In this document: positions 8,495-16,540 of the stretch, piece after piece | How the letters are laid out: every line of letters starts with the position of its first letter | Numbering within the stretch: position 1 is the stretch's first letter | Assembly: GCA_965208975.1 (NCBI GenBank) | Contig: CBDBQH010000001.1 | Span: forward strand, 757,202 to 821,201 | Direction: 5' to 3' | DNA: 64,000 bases | Source of the DNA: G963663315 sp965208975 | GTDB lineage: Bacteria > Pseudomonadota > Gammaproteobacteria > Arenicellales > Poriferihabitantaceae | Translations under genes and position numbers: made by a program | Notes under the pieces: model-generated | What the model was told of the DNA's origin: nothing | The model's database searches: none | What the model saw: only the letters and a program-made list of their open reading frames with translations

Positions 8495-9105
8495 TACCGT
8501 TCCCTGCGGTTTGCATCGCCGGTATACCATGAGGCCAGTGTGTGTCGCTTGCCCGATACCAGCGGATGTACACCGTGGGGCAGGGAAGACGGGTAGGCGA
8601 TCATCCTGCCCGCTTGCGGCGGCGCTTCAATCCCGACTGTCGGGAAAACGGTGGCGCCGCCGTGGCACGATGTGAGATACAGGATACTGGAATACAGCCG
8701 GTGCTCGAAATGCGGTGGCAGGTCGTCGCGGTGGACACTCATGCGCTGACCTTCCCGCCACAGCACCAGGTCGGTATATTCGGGGTAGACGATGCTGCCG
8801 TGCAGTCCTGCGGACAGGCGTTCGGCGATGCGGCGGCGCGCGTCCTGCATGATCTTTCGTATGCGCAGATTGTCGACCCGGGCGTAGTTGATCTGCCGCC
8901 AGGAAAAGAAAGGCTCGATATTCTCTTGCCCCAGGCGTCTTACGTTCGCCTCGAGAAATGCCGACAGAGTGGCACACTGCGCCAGCGACAGAAAGCCATC
9001 TTCGCTGAGCAGCGGAACCGTCGGGCGGGTTTGCCAGAGAGCGGGGCGGGTATCGCTGGGGTTCCGCCTCTCTTGTCGCCTCGGTGGGCAGGGCGCCGCT
9101 ACCAT
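8494..9105 (-). CDS. 2-oxoglutarate/Fe(II) oxygenase A, prolyl-4-hydroxylase-like
   Basis: A 203-residue double-stranded beta-helix oxygenase, clearly different in sequence from its downstream neighbour. Iron ligands are H125 and D127 (SVHRDD) and H177 (SLPHGV). R187, ten residues after H177, would bind 2-oxoglutarate. The strand segment YSSILYLTSCHGGATVFP is typical of prolyl-4-hydroxylase-fold enzymes. The first ~30 residues are basic and proline-rich with no clear signal peptide, so it likely acts in the cytoplasm before export. Its ATG overlaps the stop of the collagen-like gene (ATGGTAG), giving translational coupling. The obvious candidate substrate is the Gly-X-Y proline of the two upstream proteins; this is inference. 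Confidence 0.8.
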   Translation of the reverse strand: MVAAPCPPRRQERRNPSDTRPALWQTRPTVPLLSEDGFLSLAQCATLSAFLEANVRRLGQENIEPFFSWRQINYARVDNLRIRKIMQDARRRIAERLSAGLHGSIVYPEYTDLVLWREGQRMSVHRDDLPPHFEHRLYSSILYLTSCHGGATVFPTVGIEAPPQAGRMIAYPSSLPHGVHPLVSGKRHTLASWYTGDANRRER

Positions 9106-10541
9106 CGCCAGGCAAAACTCATGCTCAGACGGGTTTGCGAATAGTCGAAGCCATAAGCGATACCGACATTTACCTCGGAGCTGATTGTATCGGGCAGGAA
9201 CAATGCGCCAGCTGGCAGACGGAAAGCTGCGGCGCTCGCAATGGCGTTGCCGGAGCGGTAATGCCCCAGTCGCACCGAGAAGGCCCGCTCCTTGTTATAT
9301 GGAATACGCATGCCGCCCAGGGCAATCGCCATAGCGGTTTCCTCATGCAATTCGGCGCGCAGATCATTGAACGACAGCTGCATCGAATGGAGCTGCTGAC
9401 TGTGCTCGTTGACTTCTCTGACCGCGGTGTCAATGCGGTTATTCTGGCGCTCGAGCCAGCCCTGAGGCAGGCGGGGTTGGCCCGGCGGCCCCGGTGGTCC
9501 CGGCGGGCCGGGCGGACCTGCTGGAATGCGCGTTATGCCCGTCTCTCCTTTGGCTCCTGCTGGCCCCGCTGGTCCCGGCGGGCCGGATTGACTGCCGACT
9601 GCCCCCGCTGGACCTGGAGGCCCCGCGGCTCCCGGCGCTCCGTCCTCCCCCGCTCGCCCCGGGTTGACACCACCCGATCCCGGAGGCCCCGTTGGTCCTG
9701 GCGGGCCAGCAATGCCTGCCAGCCCGGGCGTTCCGTCCGCCCCCGCCGGGCCTGTATCCCCGCCTGGTCCCTTAACCCCTGGAGGGCCTGCCGACCCTGG
9801 CGTTCCGGCCGCTCCCGGATCTCCCGGGTTGGCGCCTCCCGTTCCTGGAGGTCCCGGTGCTCCTTGCGGACCCGGCTGCCCCCGTGTTCCCGGCTGCCCC
9901 TGCGCTCCCGTCTCTCCCTGCGTTCCCGGTGGCCCCGCTGCCCCGGCAGGCCCGGCATCGCCCGTCGCTCCAGGCGCTCCCGTCGCTCCGGCTACTCCCG
10001 GTGTCCCCGTCAATCCGGGTGGTCCCTGTATCCCGGCAGGCCCCGGCTGTCCGGGCGGCCCCACTGGACTACTTCCCGGCGCTCCAGGCGCTCCCGTCGC
10101 TCCCCGCGCACCCGGTGTCCCCGGCGGTCCTGCTGTTGTACTGGGTGTCCCGGCTGGGCCGGTTGGGCCTCGCAAGCCCCCCGCAAACTCAAAGACTATA
10201 CCCGCCGGCCCCGCGGGTCCGGCTGGGCCTTGCTCTCCCGGCGCTCCCGGGTCTCCTACTGGCCCCTGTTGTGTCCCTGGTGGCCCCTGAAGCCCTGGCG
10301 GGCCGGGTCGTCCGGGCGGGCCGGGTGGTCCTGCATCTTGCGCCTGGGCGTCAACCGGGTAGAAGCCTCCGACTGAGGTAAGCCCCGCAGTGCCGGCAAT
10401 AGCCAGCGAGGTGGCTCCGACCACCCCCGTGACTGATACCGGGTCATACCAAGTTCGCCGTTTCCACGGTATATCCGGCAGGGCGCCACGGTGGTCTTGC
10501 GCCGACTGCGTTGTGTGCTTCGACTTTGGCAGGTTCTTCAC
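9099..10541 (-). CDS. Collagen-like trimeric autotransporter 1
   Basis: A 480-residue surface protein. Residues 1-68 form a long signal region: basic start, RRTWYDPVSV, a hydrophobic stretch, and a probable cut at DAQAQD. Residues ~71-355 are Gly-X-Y repeats, rich in GPP and GXP, with short breaks such as GTQQG, IVFEFAGG and PSTTA. Residues 361-480 start with a heptad-like segment and end in a YadA-type anchor: AMAIALGGMRIP, FSVRLGHYRSGNAIAS, NVGIAYGF and a terminal AWRW. Such anchors form a 12-strand barrel from three chains, which fits a three-chain collagen helix. The start is GTG, sharing its G with the upstream TAG (TAGTG). It is paralogous to the upstream gene, with the same N- and C-terminal domains. 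Confidence 0.85.
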   Translation of the reverse strand: MKNLPKSKHTTQSAQDHRGALPDIPWKRRTWYDPVSVTGVVGATSLAIAGTAGLTSVGGFYPVDAQAQDAGPPGPPGRPGPPGLQGPPGTQQGPVGDPGAPGEQGPAGPAGPAGIVFEFAGGLRGPTGPAGTPSTTAGPPGTPGARGATGAPGAPGSSPVGPPGQPGPAGIQGPPGLTGTPGVAGATGAPGATGDAGPAGAAGPPGTQGETGAQGQPGTRGQPGPQGAPGPPGTGGANPGDPGAAGTPGSAGPPGVKGPGGDTGPAGADGTPGLAGIAGPPGPTGPPGSGGVNPGRAGEDGAPGAAGPPGPAGAVGSQSGPPGPAGPAGAKGETGITRIPAGPPGPPGPPGPPGQPRLPQGWLERQNNRIDTAVREVNEHSQQLHSMQLSFNDLRAELHEETAMAIALGGMRIPYNKERAFSVRLGHYRSGNAIASAAAFRLPAGALFLPDTISSEVNVGIAYGFDYSQTRLSMSFAWRW

Positions 10542-11944
10542 TACCAGCCCCAGGTAATACCCGCAGTCGCACCGGTCTGCGAATACTCGAAACCGCGTGA
10601 AATACCGACATCCACTACAACACTGGTTGTTTCGGGCAGACGAAAGACATCGGGTGGCAGGCGAAAGGCGCCGGCGGCGGCAATCGCGCTCCCGGAGCGA
10701 TAATGGCCTAATCTCAACGAGACCGCCCGCCCCGCATTGTCGGGGAGGCGCATGCCGCCCAGGGCAATGGCAACCGCCGTTCCCTCATGCGATTCGGCGC
10801 GCAAGTTGTCGAACGACAGCTGCAGAGATTCGATCTTCTGATCATTCTCGCTGATACTCCTGACCGTATCATCAATGCGTGTTTCCTGGTGTGTGAGCCA
10901 GCCTTCCGGCAGCCCTGGCGGGCCGGGCGGGCCCGGTGGGCCGGGAGGTCCCGGCGGACCTGATTGTGCGCTTGTCGTGCCGCTATCCCCTGGTGGTCCC
11001 GGCGCTCCGGGTGGTCCGGGCGGACCCGGCTGGATACTGCCCGTTCCCTGTGCTCCGGGCGGCCCCGGTGGGCCGGGAGGTCCCGGGTCGCCATCCGCTC
11101 CTGCCGGGCCTGTGTTAGTGTTTCCCGCAGGTCCCGCTGGCCCCGGCGGCCCTTGTTCTCCCTGTGCTCCCGACGCTCCGCTTGTTCCGGGCGGCCCCGG
11201 GTCACCCTTCGCTCCCGGTGTCCCTTGCGGGCCGGTATTTCCCGGCGCCCCCTGCGCTCCAGGCGGACCTGATGTGGAACTACCCGGCGCTCCTTGAATT
11301 CCCGGTGGTCCGGGAGTCCCCGCTACCCCTTGCGGGCCGGTATCTCCCGGTGTGCCTGGGCTGCCCGGTGGGCCGGGTTGCCCTTGCGGGCCGGTATCTC
11401 CCTTCGCCCCGGCGGCCCCCGGCAGCCCTGTCGGGCCGTCTGGCCCTGGCGGGCCGAGCGTTCCTGGCGTTCCTGGCGTTCCTGTTGCTCCTTGCGCTCC
11501 GGGTGTTCCCGGCGTTCCAGATGGGCCTGTGTCACCGGCGGCGCCTGTCAGGCCTGCGGGCCCCTGTGGTCCTGGATCTCCCGGCGGTCCCTGCTGCCCC
11601 GGCGGCCCCGGCGGCCCTTCAACTTGATCCATCCCTGGTGGTCCTGCTGGCCCCTCGCTTCCCGGCGGACCTTGAGTACCCGGTTCCCCCTGCGCTCCGG
11701 GAGGGCCTGCGGGTCCCGGTGGTCCTGTCGGACCGTCTGACCCTGGTGGTCCGGGTGGGCCTTGCTGCGCCTGCGCGTCAGTTAGTACCCCCCCCCCCCA
11801 CTCGGTGAGTTCCGCAGCGCCGGCCAGAACCAGCGAGGTAGCCCCGACCGCGACCGGGTTATACCAGTTCCAACGCTTGTCCGGCAGACTCGGGAGGGCG
11901 GAAGGGATGCCTTGATCGTTTTCTTTAGTTGTTGATTTTTTCAT
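10541..11944 (-). CDS. Collagen-like trimeric autotransporter 2 (first gene of the operon)
   Basis: A 467-residue paralogue of the next gene. The N-terminus carries RWNWYNPVAVGATSLVLAG and a cut site near DAQAQ. The Gly-X-Y region spans about residues 62-345 with a few interruptions (DQVEG, NTNTG, GSIQP, TSAQS). By hand count, roughly 44 of about 100 triplets have Pro in the Y position, ending in a run of GPP. The last ~120 residues hold a coiled-coil-like stalk and a YadA-type anchor (AVAIALGGMRLP, RLGHYRSGSAIAAAG, terminal ITWGW). A run of 12 G in the signal region (codons for W-G-G-G-V) can shift the frame. The ribosome site is weak. Adhesion, aggregation or host mimicry are possible roles. 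Confidence 0.85.
   Translation of the reverse strand: MKKSTTKENDQGIPSALPSLPDKRWNWYNPVAVGATSLVLAGAAELTEWGGGVLTDAQAQQGPPGPPGSDGPTGPPGPAGPPGAQGEPGTQGPPGSEGPAGPPGMDQVEGPPGPPGQQGPPGDPGPQGPAGLTGAAGDTGPSGTPGTPGAQGATGTPGTPGTLGPPGPDGPTGLPGAAGAKGDTGPQGQPGPPGSPGTPGDTGPQGVAGTPGPPGIQGAPGSSTSGPPGAQGAPGNTGPQGTPGAKGDPGPPGTSGASGAQGEQGPPGPAGPAGNTNTGPAGADGDPGPPGPPGPPGAQGTGSIQPGPPGPPGAPGPPGDSGTTSAQSGPPGPPGPPGPPGPPGLPEGWLTHQETRIDDTVRSISENDQKIESLQLSFDNLRAESHEGTAVAIALGGMRLPDNAGRAVSLRLGHYRSGSAIAAAGAFRLPPDVFRLPETTSVVVDVGISRGFEYSQTGATAGITWGW
11788..11799 (-). repeat. Poly-G tract (12 G on the coding strand), candidate phase-variation switch
   Basis: Twelve consecutive C on the plus strand encode W-G-G-G-V in the signal-peptide region of the first collagen-like gene, before the predicted cleavage site. 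Homopolymers of this length commonly slip during replication. A change of one or two bases would stop translation of this gene and could weaken the coupled downstream genes. The paralogous gene has no such tract at the matching place. Confidence 0.85.
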
Positions 11945-12000
11945 GCTGATTACTGGGTCGGGGGATGCAAAATAGTCGCCTCGGAGCTACATGGAAACGG

Positions 12001-12029
12001 ATAATATAGATTGACTTCATACCTGTCAA
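12001..12029 (-). promoter_or_regulatory. Sigma70 promoter of the collagen operon
   Basis: Read on the minus strand, TTGACA (12029-12024), a 17-base spacer and TATTAT (12006-12001) form a near-consensus promoter. The expected start leaves a leader of about 50 bases before the ATG at 11944. It lies in the divergent gap with rluC. Confidence 0.75.
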
Positions 12030-12086
12030 CCGGCAGAGTTATCCAATGGAAGATGAGCCTGAAATGATCGTTGCTGGTGGACGGGC

Positions 12087-13112
12087 ATGAGTGAGTTTAT
12101 GTCCGGTAGTGACATTCAGACAGCAGACTCCCGAGATGAACCTGTCGGCGAGAAGAGCCGCCCCGACCATGCCGGGGGACGGGTCAGGAGTAAAACAGTC
12201 GGTTGCGGTGAACAGGGCCAGAGAGTGGACAACTTTCTGATCCGGTATTTGAAAGGAGTGCCGAAAACCCGGCTCTATAAGGCTGTGCGTAGCGGGGAAG
12301 TGCGGGTCAACGGCTCCAGAGTCAAGGTGTCGTACAAGCTGGTTGCGGGGGACCGGGTCAGAATCCCGCCATTGCGAGTGAGTCAGGATCAGGGGCCGGC
12401 CACGATTCCTGCCGGCTTGCTGGAAAGTATTCCGATTATTTTCGAGGACCGGCATCTGCTGGTGGTTGACAAACCCTCAGGCCTTGCGGTGCACGGCGGT
12501 TCGGGGTTGTCGTTCGGCCTGATCGAGGCGGTGCGTCAGCTCCGCCCCGGGCTACCCTTTATCGAGCTGGCGCATCGACTGGACCGGGAAACATCGGGTT
12601 GCCTGATGCTGGCCAAATCCAGAGAATCCCTGCTGGCGATACAATCGCAATTCGGCAGCGAACGTTCGGCGAAAAAAATCTATCTGGCCCTGGTGGCGGG
12701 AGCCTGGCGCGCGGCGGATCAGCGAATCAATCTCCCGTTGTCGCGAAGTACAGTTGGCGATATGAAAAAAATCAGGGTGGACCCGAATGGCTACCGCGCG
12801 GCCAGTGTGGTTACTACCGTCTCCCGCTATGCCGGCGAGACACTGATGCGGCTTGAGCTGGAAACCGGACGAATGCATCAGGCGCGGGTACACTGTGCGG
12901 CATCGGGCCATCCGGTCGCCGGTGACCGTACTTATGGTAACCGCGATTTCAACCGGATCATGAGAAAGTCAGGGCTGGGCCGCCTGTTCCTGCATGCCAG
13001 CGCCTTGATTATCACGCATCCGCATACGGGCCGGCCGATGAGCTTCGAGGCGCCTCTGCCGGAACCGCTGAATGCGGTACTGAAAAGACTCCATCCCGAA
13101 GAACATACTTGA
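12087..13112 (+). CDS. rluC: 23S rRNA pseudouridine synthase, RluC/RluD family
   Basis: A 341-residue enzyme converting uridines to pseudouridine in 23S rRNA. An S4-like RNA-binding domain (QRVDNFLIRYLKGVPKTRLYKAVRSGEVRVNG) lies at about residues 45-105. The catalytic domain contains HRLDRETSG, with the nucleophilic Asp, then KIYLALVAG and ETGRMHQARVH. The S4 start VDNFLIRYLKG is typical of RluC. About 45 residues precede the S4 domain and are not conserved, so an internal start is possible. It diverges from the collagen operon. RluC in place of RluD is judged from motif flavour only. Confidence 0.85.
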   Translation: MSEFMSGSDIQTADSRDEPVGEKSRPDHAGGRVRSKTVGCGEQGQRVDNFLIRYLKGVPKTRLYKAVRSGEVRVNGSRVKVSYKLVAGDRVRIPPLRVSQDQGPATIPAGLLESIPIIFEDRHLLVVDKPSGLAVHGGSGLSFGLIEAVRQLRPGLPFIELAHRLDRETSGCLMLAKSRESLLAIQSQFGSERSAKKIYLALVAGAWRAADQRINLPLSRSTVGDMKKIRVDPNGYRAASVVTTVSRYAGETLMRLELETGRMHQARVHCAASGHPVAGDRTYGNRDFNRIMRKSGLGRLFLHASALIITHPHTGRPMSFEAPLPEPLNAVLKRLHPEEHT

Positions 13113-13151
13113 TGATAGAATCGGTATCCGTTCCATTCGATTGATTATCCG

Positions 13152-15473
13152 GTGACCAAGATCAGAAAGAAAATCCTGAAAGCGCTGAAATCCAGCCCGG
13201 GTTTTTCAACAAACCTCCGCCCCATGCTACGGGAAGTCGGGATCATTGCTCTGGTCGCGCTGTTTGGATATCTGTTTATTTCCCTGTTCACCTGGTCTGC
13301 CGTTGACCCTGGCCCCACACACACCGGCAGCGCCAAAGAAATCGTCAATACCGGGGGTCGGGTCGGCGCCTGGATTTCTGACTTTCTGTTTACCGTGTTC
13401 GGACGGATGTCCTGGCTGTTCCTGATACTTCTGTGTGTCACGGTATGGCACAGATACCGGCAACGGTCTTTGGGCAGGATGACGGATTTCAGGTATTTCC
13501 TGACGATTTTCGGATTTGTGAGCGCCCTGACAGGAGGCTGTGTTCTGGAGCACATTTATTTCCCGATTCATGATCCGGCGATTCATTTCAATGCAGGTGG
13601 AATCATCGGCCAGTACGGAGCCCGGCCACTTCAGCTGAACTTTGGAAGCGTTGGCGCCACGGTGATTCTGCTTGGCCTGTTGATCACCGGGATTACGCTG
13701 GTCGGGCATGTTTCATGGTTTGCCCTGATGGACCGTACCGGCTATCAGGCTTATCAGGTCGCAGGCTGGCTCTGGAGGAACGTCACAGGCTGGTTGGATG
13801 ACAGGAAGCGTAAAAAGGCGGACAACGCAAAAAAGCCGGCCACTGCAAAACCCGCAGCTAAAAAATCCGATTCAAAACCCCCTTCGATGAAACCGCCGAA
13901 AATAGAACCGCGGATACAGGAAATACAGGACAGCGGACAGGATGAATGCGAACCAGCGCAAAGTCTGCCCACTTCACAGGGAGCCAAAAGCGGCGGCGCG
14001 TTACCCGAACTGTCATTACTGGACCCGGTGATTGCGGATGAGCGGGGCTATTCGACGGCAGTCCTTTCGACAATGTCCGGGTTGCTGATCCAGAAGCTGA
14101 AAGACTTTAATGTCGATATTACCGTAGAAGAAGTTTGTCCCGGGCCGGTCATCACGCGCTTTGAGATTGAGCCCGCCGCTGGTGTCAAGGCGAGCCAGAT
14201 TGCAGGTTTGTCGCGCGACCTGGCGCGTTCCCTGTCGGTCGCCAGTGTTCGGGTGGTTGAGAACATACCGGGCAAGTCAACCGTTGGCATCGAAGTCCCG
14301 AATGAACACCGGCAAGTCGTGCGGCTGATCGAGGGGCTGTCGTCGAAGGAATATGAAAGCAGCGCCTCGCCGTTGACACTGGTTCTGGGTAAGGATATCG
14401 CTGGTAATCCAGTGATTTCCGATTTGGCTAAAATGCCGCATCTATTGATTGCGGGCACAACCGGGTCGGGGAAATCTGTCTGTGTCAACGCCCTGATTCT
14501 GAGCCTGCTCTATAAATCCACTCCCGAACAGGTACGGATGATCATGGTGGACCCGAAGTTTCTCGAGCTGTCCGTCTATGACGGCATTCCTCATTTGCTG
14601 ACCCCCGTGGTGACCGACATGAACAAGGCGGCGAATGCGCTGCGCTGGTGCATTGTCGAGATGGATCGCCGGTTTCGGTTGATGGCGGAAGTTTCTGTAC
14701 GAAACATCGCCGGTTTCAACCGCAAAGTGGAAAGCGCAGCCAATGCCGGCAGTCCATTGCTCAATCCTCTCGTCGATGTGGATGAAAACATTGAGCCGGA
14801 GGTACTGGAAGCATTGCCCTGTATTGTCGTTATCGTCGATGAACTGGCTGACCTGATGATGGTGGCGGGTAAAAAAATCGAGGAAATCATTATACGCATC
14901 GCACAGCGCGCCAGGGCCGCGGGCATCCATCTGGTACTTGCGACCCAGCGTCCTTCAGTGGACGTGGTAACGGGCCTGATCAAGGCCAACGTGCCGGCCA
15001 GGATGGCGTTTCAGGTCTCATCGCGCGTCGATTCCAGAACGGTTCTGGACCAGATGGGCGCCGAGCAACTTCTGGGGCAGGGCGATATGTTGTTTCTACC
15101 CCCCGGCACCGGGTTTACCCGGCGGGTGCATGGCTCTTTTGTCTCCGATGGAGAGGTCGCCAAGATTGTAGCGGACCTGAAAAAACTGGGACAGCCTGCT
15201 TACGACGAGGAGATCACCGAAAGTACTCCGGATAATGGCGCTTCGGGTACGGCTGCGGACGGGGAAGGGGAGGAAGACCCGCTGTATGACGAGGCTGTGC
15301 GTTTCGTCACACAAAGTGGCAAAGCCTCCATTTCTTCCGTACAACGTGTTTTGCGGGTGGGCTACAATCGTGCTGCCAGAATGATCGAAACCATGGAGAA
15401 AACCGGGGTAATATCCCCTGCGGTCAACGGCAAGCGGGAAGTGATCGCTGCCGCGCCCGCTGAAGTTGAATGA
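13152..15473 (+). CDS. ftsK: DNA translocase FtsK
   Basis: A 773-residue cell-division DNA pump. The N-terminus (about 25-200) has four hydrophobic helices that anchor it at the septum. A short Lys/Pro/Ala-rich linker (about 210-275) follows. The RecA-like motor has Walker A GTTGSGKS and Walker B VIVDELADLMM, then RARAAGIHLVLATQRPSVDVVTG. The C-terminal gamma winged-helix (DEAVRFVTQSGKASISSVQR) reads KOPS sites and contacts XerD. The start is GTG at 13152. It heads a run of same-strand genes: lolA follows after 10 bases. Confidence 0.95.
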   Translation: MTKIRKKILKALKSSPGFSTNLRPMLREVGIIALVALFGYLFISLFTWSAVDPGPTHTGSAKEIVNTGGRVGAWISDFLFTVFGRMSWLFLILLCVTVWHRYRQRSLGRMTDFRYFLTIFGFVSALTGGCVLEHIYFPIHDPAIHFNAGGIIGQYGARPLQLNFGSVGATVILLGLLITGITLVGHVSWFALMDRTGYQAYQVAGWLWRNVTGWLDDRKRKKADNAKKPATAKPAAKKSDSKPPSMKPPKIEPRIQEIQDSGQDECEPAQSLPTSQGAKSGGALPELSLLDPVIADERGYSTAVLSTMSGLLIQKLKDFNVDITVEEVCPGPVITRFEIEPAAGVKASQIAGLSRDLARSLSVASVRVVENIPGKSTVGIEVPNEHRQVVRLIEGLSSKEYESSASPLTLVLGKDIAGNPVISDLAKMPHLLIAGTTGSGKSVCVNALILSLLYKSTPEQVRMIMVDPKFLELSVYDGIPHLLTPVVTDMNKAANALRWCIVEMDRRFRLMAEVSVRNIAGFNRKVESAANAGSPLLNPLVDVDENIEPEVLEALPCIVVIVDELADLMMVAGKKIEEIIIRIAQRARAAGIHLVLATQRPSVDVVTGLIKANVPARMAFQVSSRVDSRTVLDQMGAEQLLGQGDMLFLPPGTGFTRRVHGSFVSDGEVAKIVADLKKLGQPAYDEEITESTPDNGASGTAADGEGEEDPLYDEAVRFVTQSGKASISSVQRVLRVGYNRAARMIETMEKTGVISPAVNGKREVIAAAPAEVE

Positions 15474-15483
15474 GTCAAAAACC

Positions 15484-16119
15484 ATGAAAAAATCAATCCT
15501 CAACCTGCTGCCCGGCATCGCTTGCTCCGTGTTACTGACGGCGAACGCCGCCGCTGCCCCCGGAAGCGCTGCCCTGAACCGGTTTTTTGATGAAATTCAC
15601 TCATTCAAGGCCCGCTTTGGCCAAGTGGTTGTGGATGAATCGCTGACCGAAATCGGCGACGGCCAGGGTACGGTCTGGGTGCAAAGGCCCGGACGATTTC
15701 GATGGAACTATGAGCTTCCCGAAGCCCAGGAAATTGTCGGTGACGGCGAAAACGTATGGGTGTATGATGTTGAGCTGGAGCAGGTCACGGTACAAAGCCA
15801 GCCCCTGGCGTTGGGAACTTCTCCGGCCCTGTTGCTGTCCGAGTCGGGAGATATTGAAAAAAGCCATACGATTGAAGAAATCGGCGCCCAGGGGCGATTT
15901 GACTGGGTGAATCTGATTCCGAAAGACCCGGAAAGTGAATTCCGGGAAATTCGCATCGGATTCGAGGACGATCGGTTGCGGCTGATGGAGTTGCTGGACA
16001 ACCTGGGGCGAAGAACCCGGCTCAGTTTTGTCGACCTGAAAGAAAACGAACCCATCCCGGCCAGTGTTTTCAATTTTGTTCCGCCGGACGGTGTCGACAT
16101 CATTGACAACACCGAATAG
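15484..16119 (+). CDS. lolA: Outer-membrane lipoprotein carrier protein LolA
   Basis: The 211-residue periplasmic shuttle moves lipoproteins from LolCDE to LolB. The signal peptide runs through ANAAAAPG. The mature part has SFKARFGQVVVDE and GTVWVQRPGRFRWNYELPE, the classic LolA pattern, then VYDVELEQVTVQ. The ATG at 15484 was preferred over the upstream ATG at 15466, which overlaps ftsK, because it gives a normal signal peptide. The ftsK-lolA pairing is typical of gammaproteobacteria. Confidence 0.92.
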   Translation: MKKSILNLLPGIACSVLLTANAAAAPGSAALNRFFDEIHSFKARFGQVVVDESLTEIGDGQGTVWVQRPGRFRWNYELPEAQEIVGDGENVWVYDVELEQVTVQSQPLALGTSPALLLSESGDIEKSHTIEEIGAQGRFDWVNLIPKDPESEFREIRIGFEDDRLRLMELLDNLGRRTRLSFVDLKENEPIPASVFNFVPPDGVDIIDNTE

Positions 16120-16122
16120 TCC

Positions 16123-16506
16123 ATGCACTGGCTGTTAATCGCCTGTGGCGGCGCTCTCGGTTCGGTTCTTCGCTTCTGGCTGTCGTCCACGCTCCAGCAT
16201 CGGTTTTTATCATCCGGCTTCCCGGTCGGCGCCCTGTCAGTCAATATCCTGGGTTCGTTGCTGGTCGGTTTCTGCTATGCGGTGATCTCCGGGCGTTTTG
16301 CCGACAACGAGCTTCTTCGGGCGTTTTTCATTTTCGGCATACTCGGCGGCTTCACCACATTTTCCGCTTTCTCGCTGGATACTGTTCATCTGGTACAGTC
16401 GGGCTTTTGGTTCAAGGCATTGTTGAATATAATCGCCAGTGTATTGATATGTGTGGTGGCCGCAGCGGCGGGATTGGTTGTCGGACGGTTTTTCTCCTCA
16501 TCCTGA
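16123..16506 (+). CDS. crcB: Fluoride ion channel CrcB/Fluc
   Basis: A 127-residue inner-membrane protein with four hydrophobic helices that lets fluoride leave the cell. The family motifs GGALGSVLRFW, GTLxVN-like VNILGSLLVGF and GGFTTFSAFS are present. It starts three bases after the lolA stop. In pseudomonads rarA stands between lolA and crcB; here it is missing. No fluoride riboswitch was seen before it, as expected for an internal operon gene. Confidence 0.93.
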   Translation: MHWLLIACGGALGSVLRFWLSSTLQHRFLSSGFPVGALSVNILGSLLVGFCYAVISGRFADNELLRAFFIFGILGGFTTFSAFSLDTVHLVQSGFWFKALLNIIASVLICVVAAAAGLVVGRFFSSS

Positions 16507-16540
16507 ATATTTGGTTTTCTCTATTGGACTTGAACGGATC

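Noticed and set aside
9533..11808. Plus-strand Gly/Pro-rich and Arg-rich open frames over the collagen genes
   Set aside because: The reverse complement of Gly-Pro codons again gives Gly/Pro-like codons; these frames have no start context, signal or anchor.
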